64,000 nucleotides of DNA from Streptomyces sp. NRRL WC-3605 (lineage in GTDB: Bacteria; Actinomycetota; Actinomycetes; Streptomycetales; Streptomycetaceae): contig NZ_LLZN01000035.1 in assembly GCF_001509795.1 (NCBI RefSeq), positions 1-64,000 on the forward strand. The letters are read 5' to 3'. This document shows, piece after piece, positions 39,613 through 48,170 of this stretch. The notes beneath the pieces are model-generated. The model did not search any database. It was given only the letters and a program-made list of their open reading frames with translations, and was not told the DNA's origin. Position numbers and translations under genes: made by a program. How positions within the stretch are numbered: position 1 is the stretch's first letter; every line of letters begins with the position of its first letter.

Positions 39613-40176
39613 TCACTGCCAGTCTTCGGGCTGCTCGACCTGTTCCAGGCGCAGCACCGGGCCGCTGCGGCTGAACCGGCGGATGAGCGGGAGAGGCGGG
39701 TAGTAGGCGTGCACGGAGATCGCGTGCCGCTCGGTCGACTCGTTGAGGACCTCGTGCACATGGTGACGGCCGAAGGCGCGGCCCTTGCCGGCGGACAGGC
39801 GGCGTGAGCGGTCCACGTCGTCGGCCAGTTCCAGGGTCTTCCAGCCGCCGGCCGGGAGCCGGACAGCGAGCGAGTGCTCGGTGAGTTCACCGGAAGCCGT
39901 GACGAACGCCCCGACCGACTCGGCGTGGTCGTGCCAGCCGGTGCCGGTACCGGGAGGCCAGCCGATCAGCCAGGCCTCGCTGCCACCGGGACCTTCGAGC
40001 CGTACCCAGGTGCGGCCCTCGGGGTCGAGCGGGAGCGAGGCGATCAACTCTGCGTCGGCGGCGGCGCGCCGGACGAAGTCGAGCAGGTCCGCCTGCGTCG
40101 GCGCGGAGGCAGAGGAGGAGGCGTCGGCCGCTGAGTTCTGCTGCGAGGAGGCAACGGCGGCAGGGGAGACAGACAA
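39613..40176 (-). CDS. Cysteine dioxygenase family cupin protein
   Basis: A 187-aa cupin of the cysteine dioxygenase type, which oxidises cysteine to cysteine sulfinate with non-haem iron. The metal site is visible as GWHDHAESVGAF (two His) and HHVHEVLNES (third His). HAISVHAYYPPLPLIRRF closes the cupin. The first ~35 residues are Ser/Ala-rich. The TTG at 40176 preceded by AGGACGG is my preferred start; a GTG at 40221 is possible. A 15-codon leader peptide ending in cysteine lies 87 nt upstream of this start. It is followed by a rhodanese gene in the same operon. Confidence 0.82.
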   Translation of the reverse strand: MSVSPAAVASSQQNSAADASSSASAPTQADLLDFVRRAAADAELIASLPLDPEGRTWVRLEGPGGSEAWLIGWPPGTGTGWHDHAESVGAFVTASGELTEHSLAVRLPAGGWKTLELADDVDRSRRLSAGKGRAFGRHHVHEVLNESTERHAISVHAYYPPLPLIRRFSRSGPVLRLEQVEQPEDWQ

Positions 40177-40263
40177 GGGGCACCGTCCTGAAGGGAGTTC
40201 GCGAAGAGCGCGCGGCAGCACGAGCGAAGGTCGCGGCGCACGCGGAGGGAGAAAGAGGCGAAG

Positions 40264-40311
40264 TCAGCAGGACGGACGACACACGCAGCCCGCATAGCGG
40301 ACGAGGTCCAT
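40264..40311 (-). CDS. Cysteine-containing leader peptide (15 aa) upstream of cysteine dioxygenase
   Basis: A tiny frame encoding MDLVRYAGCVCRPSC, with three cysteines in the last seven codons and the last one just before the TGA. GGAGGG sits 6-7 nt ahead of its ATG. A promoter (TTGACC-N17-TGTACT) lies 47 nt farther upstream. Actinobacterial leader peptides with C-terminal cysteines are known to sense cysteinyl-tRNA by ribosome stalling ahead of sulfur-metabolism genes. Here the controlled genes degrade rather than make cysteine. It is too short for routine gene callers. Confidence 0.7.
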   Translation of the reverse strand: MDLVRYAGCVCRPSC

Positions 40312-40357
40312 ATGGACCCTCCGCCACAGGCGCACACAGGTGTCGGTCACGATCGGG

Positions 40358-40386
40358 AGTACACCACGCGGGTCGGGACCGGTCAA
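40358..40386 (-). promoter_or_regulatory. Promoter of the cysteine leader-CDO-rhodanese operon
   Basis: On the minus strand, -35 TTGACC (40386-40381) and -10 TGTACT (40363-40358) have exactly 17 bp between them. Transcription should start near 40351, about 40 nt before the leader peptide. Confidence 0.65.
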
Positions 40387-40423
40387 CTCACCGTCACTAT
40401 GCGGACCCCACAGTGACGGTGAG
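40387..40423. repeat. Perfect 12-bp inverted repeat next to the CDO promoter
   Basis: CTCACCGTCACT (40387-40398) and AGTGACGGTGAG (40412-40423) flank a 13-nt spacer. It abuts the -35 element of the leader promoter and lies 48 nt beyond the stop codon of the upstream monooxygenase. It could be that gene's terminator or an operator. Confidence 0.8.
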
Positions 40424-40470
40424 TGCCGTTCCCGTGTACCAAGCCGGCACACGGGAGGGCGGGGGTGATC

Positions 40471-42135
40471 TCAGCGGGAAGCAGCTCCGGCCCGTTCCGC
40501 ACCGGCCTGTGTCCGTCCCCCGGCTTCTGCCCGGTCCTGGGCCTGGGGCGGTCCGCCCAGGGCGGCCTCGGCCGCCGCGTAGAGGTCAGCGGGTCGCACC
40601 CCGCCGAGGGCGGTCACGAGATGCCCGTCGGGGCGTACCAGCAGGACCGAGTGCGCGGCCGCGCCCGGATAGCTCTCCGCGACGAGCAACTCGGCCCGGT
40701 ACGGCAGCGCCGTCACCGCCGCCGCCAGGCGCGGCATGATGCCGGCGGTCGCCCAGTGCTTGCGGTCCCACACACCCGTGCCCGGCGCGATGAGGACGAC
40801 CAGCAGCGCACCGCGCCCGAGCCGGTCCCGGAGCCGGGCGAAGGAGCCGTCCTCGGCGGTGACCCGGACGTCCGCGACCGGAGCGCCGCGCGGCGTGTCG
40901 ACGGGGACCTCGCCCTCCAGCGGGCCCGGGGCGAGCGGTGAGTCGGCGTACGTCCCCGGCGCTCCGACGGTTCCCTGGCCGAGGTGCCCGTCCATCAGCA
41001 GGGCCTCATGACCGCGGGCCGACCCGGGCACGAGCGTGCGCAGACCGCTGCCGGAGCGCAGCAGCGGAAGTGCCTGGTCGGCGGCGCGCAGCCGGGCGGC
41101 GACGGCTGTGCGCCGCTCGGTCTGGTAGGAGTCGAGCAGCGCTTCGTGCGTGCCGTGGTGCCAGGCGGGTGCCAGTTTCCAGGCGAGGTTGTCGGCGTCG
41201 CGCAGCCCCTCGTCGAGGCCGTGGGTGCCGAGGGTGCCGAGGCAGTGGGCGGCGTCGCCCGCGAGGAAGACGCGGCCGGTGCGCCAGCGGCGGGCGAGCC
41301 GGTGGTGCACGGTGTGCACACCGGTGTCGAGCAGGTCGTACGGCGGTGTCGCCCCCTCGCACCAGCCCGCGAGGGTCTCCCGGATGTGCGTGACCAGCAG
41401 CTCGGGGGTGACGAGGTCCTTGCCCGGCGGCAGCAGCCAGTCCAGGCGCCACACGTCGTCGGGCAGTGGGCGTCCGGTGATCTCGCCGGCCGAGGGCGCG
41501 GACGTGCGCCAGGGTGGCATGCGGTGGAGCAACGCGTGGCCCTTCCAGGGGAGTTCCACGCGGAGTGCGGCCACGGCGTGCCGTTCGACGGCGGTGCGGC
41601 CGGGGAAGCGGATGTCCTGGAGCTTGCGGACGGTCGAGCGGGGGCCGTCGCAGCCGACCACGTAACTGCCGCGCCACCACGTGCCCTGGGGGCCGCGGGT
41701 GTGCACGGTGACGCCGGAGGGCTCCTGTTCCATCGCGTCCAGGCGGCTGTCCACGGCGAGCTTGACGAGGGGTTCGTGCGCGAGGGCGGTGCGCAGGGCG
41801 CCGGTCAGGGCGTGCTGGGCGATGTGCAGCGGGGCGGGGCTGGGGTGCCCTTCGGGCTGGGCGGAGGCGTCCTCGAAGGAGACCTCGCGTGTCACCTGCT
41901 TGCGCCGCATCGACCGCCATCCGGCCCATCGGGTGCCGAGCGCGCCGAGCGGGGTGCCGGTGAGGCGTTCCACGAGGGCGGTGGTGTCCTCCCGCAGGAC
42001 GACGGTGCGGGCGAGACGGGGTTCGTCCTTGCCGGGGCCCTCGTCGAGCACGACGCAGGGCACCTCCTGACGGGCCAGTGCCAGGGCGAGGGTGAGCCCG
42101 ACGGGCCCCGCGCCGACGATGATCACCGGGTCCAC
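40471..42135 (-). CDS. FAD-dependent aromatic monooxygenase
   Basis: A 554-aa flavoprotein hydroxylase of the PheA/UbiH class. The FAD site is IIVGAGPVGLTLALALA at the N-terminus, the second dinucleotide motif DG is in VVGCDGPRSTVRK, and the GD motif is RVFLAGDAAH. A C-terminal thioredoxin-like domain (LLVVLIAPGTGVWDRK, VLLVRPDGHLVTALGG) is typical of phenol-hydroxylase-like enzymes. The last ~25 residues are low complexity. The GTG at 42135 gives VDPVIIVGAG; the frame to 42225 has no similarity. The substrate is unknown. No catabolic or biosynthetic partner genes are adjacent. Confidence 0.87.
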   Translation of the reverse strand: MDPVIIVGAGPVGLTLALALARQEVPCVVLDEGPGKDEPRLARTVVLREDTTALVERLTGTPLGALGTRWAGWRSMRRKQVTREVSFEDASAQPEGHPSPAPLHIAQHALTGALRTALAHEPLVKLAVDSRLDAMEQEPSGVTVHTRGPQGTWWRGSYVVGCDGPRSTVRKLQDIRFPGRTAVERHAVAALRVELPWKGHALLHRMPPWRTSAPSAGEITGRPLPDDVWRLDWLLPPGKDLVTPELLVTHIRETLAGWCEGATPPYDLLDTGVHTVHHRLARRWRTGRVFLAGDAAHCLGTLGTHGLDEGLRDADNLAWKLAPAWHHGTHEALLDSYQTERRTAVAARLRAADQALPLLRSGSGLRTLVPGSARGHEALLMDGHLGQGTVGAPGTYADSPLAPGPLEGEVPVDTPRGAPVADVRVTAEDGSFARLRDRLGRGALLVVLIAPGTGVWDRKHWATAGIMPRLAAAVTALPYRAELLVAESYPGAAAHSVLLVRPDGHLVTALGGVRPADLYAAAEAALGGPPQAQDRAEAGGRTQAGAERAGAASR

Positions 42136-42323
42136 GGCGTGGCGCCCCCTGCCCGCAACGGTGTCCCGAGGGACGCGAGTGAACAAGAAGATGGAGCAGG
42201 GTGCACGATCACAGAACGTATGCAACCCATTGCCAGTGTTTGCGTCAAGCGACGGAGGGCTGTGGCGATCATGTCATCGCATGTGGGGTGGTTCGGGTGG
42301 GGCGCCAGGGTGCGGGAGAGCGA

Positions 42324-42355
42324 AGAGGGCAGTGGCGATCACGCCACTGCCCTCT
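42324..42355 (-). terminator. Terminator of the glu operon
   Basis: A perfect 14-bp stem (AGAGGGCAGTGGCG and its complement) with the loop ATCA, 24 nt beyond the gluD stop on the minus strand. Confidence 0.85.
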
Positions 42356-42379
42356 CTGCTTGTGAGATATGACCAGAAG

Positions 42380-43288
42380 TCAGATGGACCCTCCGGCCCC
42401 GGTCCCGAAGGTGCCACCCGTAGCGGCCGGGTTGAGCTCCTCCATGTCCTCGGCCCCGAGGACGGCGCCCGTGCTGCGCTTGCTCCGCCGCAGCCGCTTC
42501 TCCAGCCAGCTCGCGAAGCTGGTGAGGGCGAAGTTCAGGACGATGAAGATGATCGCCACGACGACGAAGCTGGGGATGACGTTGCCGTAGAAGGCAGCCA
42601 GCGTCGAGCGCGAGTTGAGCAGTTCGGTGAACCCGATCATCACGCCGCCCAGCGCGGTGTCCTTCACGATGACCACGAGCTGGCTGACAATGGCCGGCAG
42701 CATCGCCGTCACGGCCTGCGGCAGCAGGATGGTGGTCATGGTCTGGCCCTTGCGCAGACCGATGGCCTGTGCGGCCTCGGTCTGCCCCTTCGGGAGGGCC
42801 AGGATGCCTGCGCGGACAACCTCGGCCAGGACCGATGCGTTGTAGAGCACCAGGCCCGTGACCACCGCGTAGAGCGGACGCTCATCGCTCGGGATGCCCG
42901 TGGAACGGACGTAGAACTCGTTGGCGAACAGCATCAGCAGCAGGACGGGGATGGCGCGGAAGAACTCGACGACCACACCGGCAGGAACCCGTACCCACTT
43001 GTGGTCCGACATGCGTGCGATACCGAAGGCGGCGCCCAGCGGAAGAGCGATGACCATGGAGAGCGCCGCAGCCTTGAGCGTGTTGGCCAGTCCCGGCCAC
43101 AGATACGTCGACCAGGCCTCGGACTGGGTGAACGGCTTCCACAGGGACCACTCGAGCTGGTTCTTCTCGTCCATGGTCTTCCAGACCCACCACAGCAGCG
43201 CGGCGAGCAGGACGACGAAGACCACAGAGAGGACTATGTTGCGCCGCTTGGCGCGAGGGCCGGGAGTGTCGTAAAGGACCGAGCTCAT
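42380..43288 (-). CDS. gluD: Glutamate ABC transporter permease GluD
   Basis: A 302-aa inner-membrane permease of a polar amino acid ABC importer. The helices start with IVLSVVFVVLLAALLWWVW. The EAA loop, which contacts the ATPase, reads EAAQAIGLRKGQTMTTILLPQA. The start codon overlaps the gluC stop (ATGA). It is last in gluABCD and is followed by a strong terminator. The C-terminal tail is basic and then Glu/Gly-rich. Confidence 0.93.
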   Translation of the reverse strand: MSSVLYDTPGPRAKRRNIVLSVVFVVLLAALLWWVWKTMDEKNQLEWSLWKPFTQSEAWSTYLWPGLANTLKAAALSMVIALPLGAAFGIARMSDHKWVRVPAGVVVEFFRAIPVLLLMLFANEFYVRSTGIPSDERPLYAVVTGLVLYNASVLAEVVRAGILALPKGQTEAAQAIGLRKGQTMTTILLPQAVTAMLPAIVSQLVVIVKDTALGGVMIGFTELLNSRSTLAAFYGNVIPSFVVVAIIFIVLNFALTSFASWLEKRLRRSKRSTGAVLGAEDMEELNPAATGGTFGTGAGGSI

Positions 43289-43959
43289 CGCTTCACCGCC
43301 AGTCGCTTGCTCAGCCAGCCGAGGAACAGGCCGGTGGGCAGGGTCAGTACCACGAAACCGAAGGCGAAGACCGCGCCGATCAGCACTGTCTGAGCTTCGT
43401 TCTCGATCATTTCCTTCATCAGCAGAGCTGCTTCCGCGACGCCGATCGCGGCCGCCACGGTGGTGTTCTTGGTCAGGGCGATGAGCACGTTGGCCAGGGG
43501 ACCGATGACCGCACGGAACGCCTGCGGCAGCACGATGAGCCTGAGTGTCTGGCTGAAGTTCAGGCCGATGGCGCGCGCGGCCTCCGCCTGTCCCAGCGGC
43601 ACGGTGTTGATGCCGGAACGGATCGCTTCGCAGACGAACGCCGCGGTGTAGGCGGCCAGGCCCAGAACGGCCAAGCGGAAGTCCCGGGTCTCGAACACCT
43701 TGGAGCCCATCGTCACGCCGAAGATGTCGGCGAGACCGAGAGAGGTGAAGAGGATGATGACGGTCAGGGGGACGTTCCGGACGACGTTGACGTAGACCGT
43801 GCCGAAGCCGCGCATCAGTGGCACCGGACTGACCCGCATGGCGGCCAGGAGGGTGCCCCAGATCAGGGAGCCGACGCCGGACAGGAGGGTGAGTTTGATC
43901 GTCACCCAGAAGGCGCCCAGCAGGCTGGGGTCGTTGTAGTCAGAAAGAAAGTCGAACAC
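43285..43959 (-). CDS. gluC: Glutamate ABC transporter permease GluC
   Basis: A 224-aa permease with about five helices and the EAA-type loop EAARAIGLNFSQTLRLIVLPQA. It pairs with GluD in the membrane. The GTG at 43959 (product VFDFLSDYNDPSLLG) has GGGAG just upstream; a TTG at 43998 would add 13 residues. Which one is used cannot be settled from sequence alone. Confidence 0.9.
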   Translation of the reverse strand: MFDFLSDYNDPSLLGAFWVTIKLTLLSGVGSLIWGTLLAAMRVSPVPLMRGFGTVYVNVVRNVPLTVIILFTSLGLADIFGVTMGSKVFETRDFRLAVLGLAAYTAAFVCEAIRSGINTVPLGQAEAARAIGLNFSQTLRLIVLPQAFRAVIGPLANVLIALTKNTTVAAAIGVAEAALLMKEMIENEAQTVLIGAVFAFGFVVLTLPTGLFLGWLSKRLAVKR

Positions 43960-44055
43960 GATCTCCCGCGCTTCCGGGTGGGTGACGTATATGGACAAGA
44001 CGACGTGCCGCCGCCTCGATCGCGGTCGGCGACGGCACGCCGGTGAACCCTCGCG

Positions 44056-44898
44056 TTACTTGACGATGGTGCCGGTCTTCGGCGCGGGCTCGTTCTTGTA
44101 GTTGGCCGGACCGAAGTTGTCCTGGACGGCCTTGTCCCAGGCGCCGTCCTTGACCATCTTCTCGAGCGCGGTGTTGATCTTGTTCACGGTCTCGGTGTCA
44201 CCCTTCTTCACACCGATGCCGTAGTTTTCGTTGCTCAGCTTGAGGCCGGCAAGCTTGAACTTGCCCTTGTACTGGCTCTGCGCGGCGAAGCCGGCGAGGA
44301 TCGAGTCGTCCGTGGTGACCGCGTCCACAGCGCCGCTCTGCAGGGCGGCGATGCACTCGGAGTAGCCGCTGTACTGCTTCAGGTTGGCCTTGGGAGCGAT
44401 GCTCTCCTTGACGTTCTGAGCGGAGGTCGAGCCGGTCACCGAGCACAGGTTCTTGCCGTTGAGGTCGGTGCCCTTGGAGATGTTCGAGTCGGCCTTGATC
44501 AGCAGGTCCTGGTGGGCCAGCAGGTACGGACCCGCGAAGTCCACCTTCTCCTTGCGCTCGTCGGTGATCGAGTACGTCGCCGCGATCATCTTGACGTCAC
44601 CACGCGCAAGCGCGTTCTCGCGGTCCGCGCTCTTCGTCTCGACGAACTCGATCTGGCCGGCGTCGTAGCCGAGCTCCTTGGCGACGTACGTGGCGACGTC
44701 CACGTCGAAGCCGGAGAACTTGCCGCCCGGCTCCTTCAGACCCAGACCAGGCTGGTCGTACTTGATACCGATCTTGATCTTGTCGCCCCCACCGGAGCCC
44801 GACCCGCCCTCGCTGTCGCCGTCGCCGCCGCAGGCGGTGGCGGTGAGGGTGAGGACGAGTGCCGTGGCGGCCGCGGCGGAGACCTTGCGGAGCTTCAT
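44056..44898 (-). CDS. gluB: Glutamate-binding lipoprotein GluB
   Basis: A 280-aa extracellular solute-binding protein anchored as a lipoprotein. The signal peptide is KLRKVSAAAATALVLTLTA with the lipobox cysteine in TATACGG (about residue 23), then a Gly/Ser linker. The SBP family 3 domain contains GFDVDVATYVAKELGY, AATYSITDERKEKVDFAGPY, and AALQSGAVDAVTTDD. AAAGGA lies 8 nt before the ATG at 44898; an ATG 9 nt upstream overlaps that site and is less likely. It supplies substrate to GluC/GluD. Confidence 0.93.
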   Translation of the reverse strand: MKLRKVSAAAATALVLTLTATACGGDGDSEGGSGSGGGDKIKIGIKYDQPGLGLKEPGGKFSGFDVDVATYVAKELGYDAGQIEFVETKSADRENALARGDVKMIAATYSITDERKEKVDFAGPYLLAHQDLLIKADSNISKGTDLNGKNLCSVTGSTSAQNVKESIAPKANLKQYSGYSECIAALQSGAVDAVTTDDSILAGFAAQSQYKGKFKLAGLKLSNENYGIGVKKGDTETVNKINTALEKMVKDGAWDKAVQDNFGPANYKNEPAPKTGTIVK

Positions 44899-44986
44899 GG
44901 TGAACATCCTTTGTGTGATGAAGAGACACGTGCCCTGAAGACGGGCCGGCGGGTGACGCAGGGCGTCGGCTGCGATGCGCAGTCCG

Positions 44987-45763
44987 TCAGTGGTGCAGGA
45001 TCTTGGACAGGAAGTCCTTCGCCCGGTCGCTGCGCGGGGCGCTGAAGAACTGGTCGGGCACGGCCTCCTCGACGATCTTGCCGTCGGCCATGAAGACGAC
45101 CCGGTTGGCCGCCGAACGCGCGAAGCCCATCTCGTGGGTGACCACGATCATGGTCATGCCGTCGCGGGCCAGCTGCTGCATGACCTCCAGGACCTCGTTG
45201 ATCATCTCCGGGTCGAGCGCCGACGTGGGCTCGTCGAAGAGCATGACCTTGGGGTCCATGGCCAGGGCCCGGGCGATGGCGACACGCTGCTGCTGCCCGC
45301 CGGAGAGCTGCGCGGGGTACTTGTCCGCCTGGGTCGCCACGCCCACGCGGTCCAGCAGCTGCCGGGCCTTCTCCTCGGCCTTCTTCTTGTCCGCCTTGCG
45401 GACCTTGATCTGCCCGAGCATCACGTTCTCGAGCACGGTCTTGTGCGCGAAGAGGTTGAAGCTCTGGAAGACCATGCCGACGTCGGCGCGCAGCCGGGCC
45501 AGCTCCTTGCCCTCCTGGGGCAGCGGCTTGCCGTCGATGGTGATCGAGCCGGAGTCGATCGTCTCGAGGCGGTTGATGGTGCGGCACAGGGTGGACTTGC
45601 CGGACCCGGAGGGCCCGATGACGACGACGACCTCACCGCGGGTGATCGTCAGATCGATGTCCTGGAGCACGTGCAACGCGCCGAAGTGCTTGTTCACATC
45701 TTTCAGGACCACAAGGTCGCCGGACGCGGCCACGTCGTCCTTGGCCACCGATACTTCGGTCAT
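44987..45763 (-). CDS. gluA: Glutamate ABC transporter ATPase GluA
   Basis: A 258-aa ABC ATPase. Walker A GPSGSGKST, Q-loop VFQSFNLFAH, signature LSGGQQQR, Walker B VMLFDEPTSALD and the switch His in VVTHEM are all intact. It is the first gene of gluABCD and is divergent from gluR, whose two-component system regulates glutamate uptake in S. coelicolor. The gap to gluB (~88 nt) is larger than the other gaps in the operon. Confidence 0.95.
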   Translation of the reverse strand: MTEVSVAKDDVAASGDLVVLKDVNKHFGALHVLQDIDLTITRGEVVVVIGPSGSGKSTLCRTINRLETIDSGSITIDGKPLPQEGKELARLRADVGMVFQSFNLFAHKTVLENVMLGQIKVRKADKKKAEEKARQLLDRVGVATQADKYPAQLSGGQQQRVAIARALAMDPKVMLFDEPTSALDPEMINEVLEVMQQLARDGMTMIVVTHEMGFARSAANRVVFMADGKIVEEAVPDQFFSAPRSDRAKDFLSKILHH

Positions 45764-46049
45764 CGCTCTCAGGCTCCGTCCTCCTCGGTTTCGGAGGACA
45801 GTAGTGACCGTTCCCGACCTGCGTCATTACTTCTGAGGTGAATCTGAGCATCACGATCCGATAGCAATCGGACACGTGTCGTAGTACCGGCGAACGGGCG
45901 CGTACCGGCTGCATAACGGAAACAGCGAGCAACCGGAACCCTCTTGACGGCGTCCTCGTCCATCAGCGTGACTGCCATGTGCACGCGCGGGTCCCCCCAG
46001 GATCCATACCTGTCCGAACCGTACGCCCGGTGAACCGAAGGAGGCACGG

Positions 46050-46736
46050 ATGAGACTGCTTCTCGTCGAGGACGACAACCACGTCGCCGCCGCGCTGTCC
46101 GCGGTGCTCGCCCGGCACGGTTTCGACGTCACGCACGCCCGCAGCGGCGAGGAGGCTCTTCAGGCGCTGGTCCCGGAGGGCAACGGCTTCGGCGTCGTCC
46201 TGCTCGACCTCGGCCTGCCCGACCAGGACGGCTACGAGGTCTGCGGCAAGATCCGCAAACGCACGAGCACCCCGGTGATCATGGTGACCGCGCGCTCCGA
46301 CGTCCGCTCCCGCATCCACGGGCTCAACCTCGGCGCCGACGACTACGTCGTGAAGCCGTACGACACCGGGGAACTGCTCGCCCGCATCCACGCCGTCAGC
46401 CGTCGCAGCGTGCCCGAGGACGCCACGACGGGCGGCGAGGGCGTGCTGCGCCTGGGCGCCGTGCACATAGAGCTGCCCACCCGCCAGGTCAGCGTGGACG
46501 GCTCGGTCGTCCAGCTCACGCGCAAGGAGTTCGACCTGCTCGCCCTCCTCGCGCAGCGGCCCGGCGTGGTCTTCCGCCGGGAGCAGATCATCAGCGAGGT
46601 CTGGCGGACGAGCTGGGAGGGCACCGGCCGCACCCTTGAGGTGCATGTGGCGTCCCTGCGGGCCAAGCTGCGCATGCCGGCGCTGATCGAGACCGTGCGC
46701 GGGGTCGGGTACCGGCTCGTGGCCCCGGCGGCGTAG
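46050..46736 (+). CDS. gluR: GluR-like OmpR-family response regulator
   Basis: A 228-aa regulator. The receiver has LLVEDDNHVAAAL, phospho-Asp in VLLDLGLPDQDGYEV, and K in YVVKPYD. The winged-helix DNA-binding domain of the OmpR type includes LTRKEFDLLALLAQRPGVVF and TLEVHVASLRAKL. CGAAGGAGG lies ahead of the ATG. It is divergent from gluABCD and followed by its kinase gene. In S. coelicolor the pair in this position is GluR-GluK, reported to sense glutamate and control gluABCD. Confidence 0.9.
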   Translation: MRLLLVEDDNHVAAALSAVLARHGFDVTHARSGEEALQALVPEGNGFGVVLLDLGLPDQDGYEVCGKIRKRTSTPVIMVTARSDVRSRIHGLNLGADDYVVKPYDTGELLARIHAVSRRSVPEDATTGGEGVLRLGAVHIELPTRQVSVDGSVVQLTRKEFDLLALLAQRPGVVFRREQIISEVWRTSWEGTGRTLEVHVASLRAKLRMPALIETVRGVGYRLVAPAA

Positions 46737-46745
46737 CGGGCCAGG

Positions 46746-48137
46746 GTGCGCACTCGGCTTCTCCCGCTGCTCATCGTCCTCATGGCGGCCGTGCTGCTCG
46801 CGCTCGGCGTGCCCCTCGCGGTCAGCCTGGCCGCCGCACAGCAGCAGAAGGTCGTCGTCGACAGGATCGACGACACGGCGTACTTCGCGGCCATCGCGCG
46901 CCCCGCCACCGACACCGCCACCGGCTCCCGAGACGTCCTGCGCGTCCTCAGCCGGGAACTGGAGAACTACTACGAGGTCTACGGCATCCGCGCCGGTGTC
47001 TTCCTGCCCAACGACACCCCCCTGGCCAGCGGCCCGACCACCTGGTTCCTGCCCGGGACCGGCGAGGTGCGCGACGCCTTCGAGGAGTCCCTGCTCAGCC
47101 GGCGCAGCCACGACCCGCAGCAGGTCTGGCCCTGGCAGCGCGGCCGGCTGGTGGTCGCCTCGCCGGTGATCCGGGACGGTGACGTCGTCGCCGTCGTGGT
47201 CACCGACTCGCCCACCGGGCCCATGCGGTCCCGCATCCTGCACGGCTGGCTGATCATCGGCGCCGGTCTGACCGCCGCCATGCTGGTGGCCGTCGGAGCG
47301 GCGCTCCGGCTGACCGGATGGGTACTCAGACCGGTGCGGGTCCTCGACGTCACCACGCACGAGATCGCGAGCGGACGCCTGAAGTCGCGGGTCGCCGTGG
47401 CCAGCGGGCCGCCGGAACTGCGGCGGCTGGCGCGGTCGTTCAACGAGATGGCAGACAACGTCGAGGACGTCCTGGAACAGCAGCGCGCCTTCGTCGCCGA
47501 CGCCTCCCACCAGTTGCGCAACCCGCTCGCCGCCCTGCTGCTGCGCATCGAACTGCTCGCCTTCGAACTGCCCGAGGGCAACGAGGAGATCGCCTCGGTC
47601 CAGGCCGAAGGGCGGCGCCTGGCGCAGGTCCTCGACGACCTGCTCGACCTGGCCCTCGCCGAGCACACCGAGGCCGACATCCGGCTGACCGACATCGGCG
47701 CGCTCACCGCCGAGCGCGTCGCGGCGTGGGCGCCGACCGCCGAGGCCAAGGGCGTACGGCTGCACGGGACCTGCCCGGCCACCACCGCCTGGGCCGACCC
47801 GGTGGCCCTGTCCAGCGCCCTGGACGCCGTGATCGACAACGCGGTGAAGTTCACCCCGCGGGACGAGAGCGTCGAGGTGACCGTCGCGTCCGACGGCGAC
47901 GCGGCGACGATCGAGGTGGCCGACCGCGGACCGGGCCTCACCGACGAGGAGCTCGCCCGCATCGGCGACCGCTTCTGGCGCAGCGGACGCCACCAGAACG
48001 TCAAGGGCTCGGGTCTCGGCCTGTCGATCTCGCGGGCCCTGCTCGCGGCGGGGGGCGGCACGATCGCGTACGCCCACCACGAGCCGCACGGCCTGCGGGT
48101 GACGGTGACCCTGCCCAGAAACGGCCCGGTCGACTAG
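46746..48137 (+). CDS. gluK: GluK-like sensor histidine kinase
   Basis: A 463-aa membrane kinase. The first helix is LLPLLIVLMAAVLLALGVPLA, an extracytoplasmic sensor region covers about residues 35-160, and the second helix is GWLIIGAGLTAAMLVAVGAAL. A HAMP domain follows, then the dimerisation box with the phospho-acceptor His in VADASHQLRNPLAA. The ATPase has an N-box in DAVIDNAVKFTP, a G1 box in VADRGPGLTDEE, and GSGLGLSI. The GTG start is 10 nt after the gluR stop. It ends convergently with the TAXI-protein gene, a possible ligand-binding partner. Confidence 0.9.
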   Translation: MRTRLLPLLIVLMAAVLLALGVPLAVSLAAAQQQKVVVDRIDDTAYFAAIARPATDTATGSRDVLRVLSRELENYYEVYGIRAGVFLPNDTPLASGPTTWFLPGTGEVRDAFEESLLSRRSHDPQQVWPWQRGRLVVASPVIRDGDVVAVVVTDSPTGPMRSRILHGWLIIGAGLTAAMLVAVGAALRLTGWVLRPVRVLDVTTHEIASGRLKSRVAVASGPPELRRLARSFNEMADNVEDVLEQQRAFVADASHQLRNPLAALLLRIELLAFELPEGNEEIASVQAEGRRLAQVLDDLLDLALAEHTEADIRLTDIGALTAERVAAWAPTAEAKGVRLHGTCPATTAWADPVALSSALDAVIDNAVKFTPRDESVEVTVASDGDAATIEVADRGPGLTDEELARIGDRFWRSGRHQNVKGSGLGLSISRALLAAGGGTIAYAHHEPHGLRVTVTLPRNGPVD

Positions 48138-48170
48138 GACGCGTTTCGCCCTGGTGCCACGGGACAGCTC

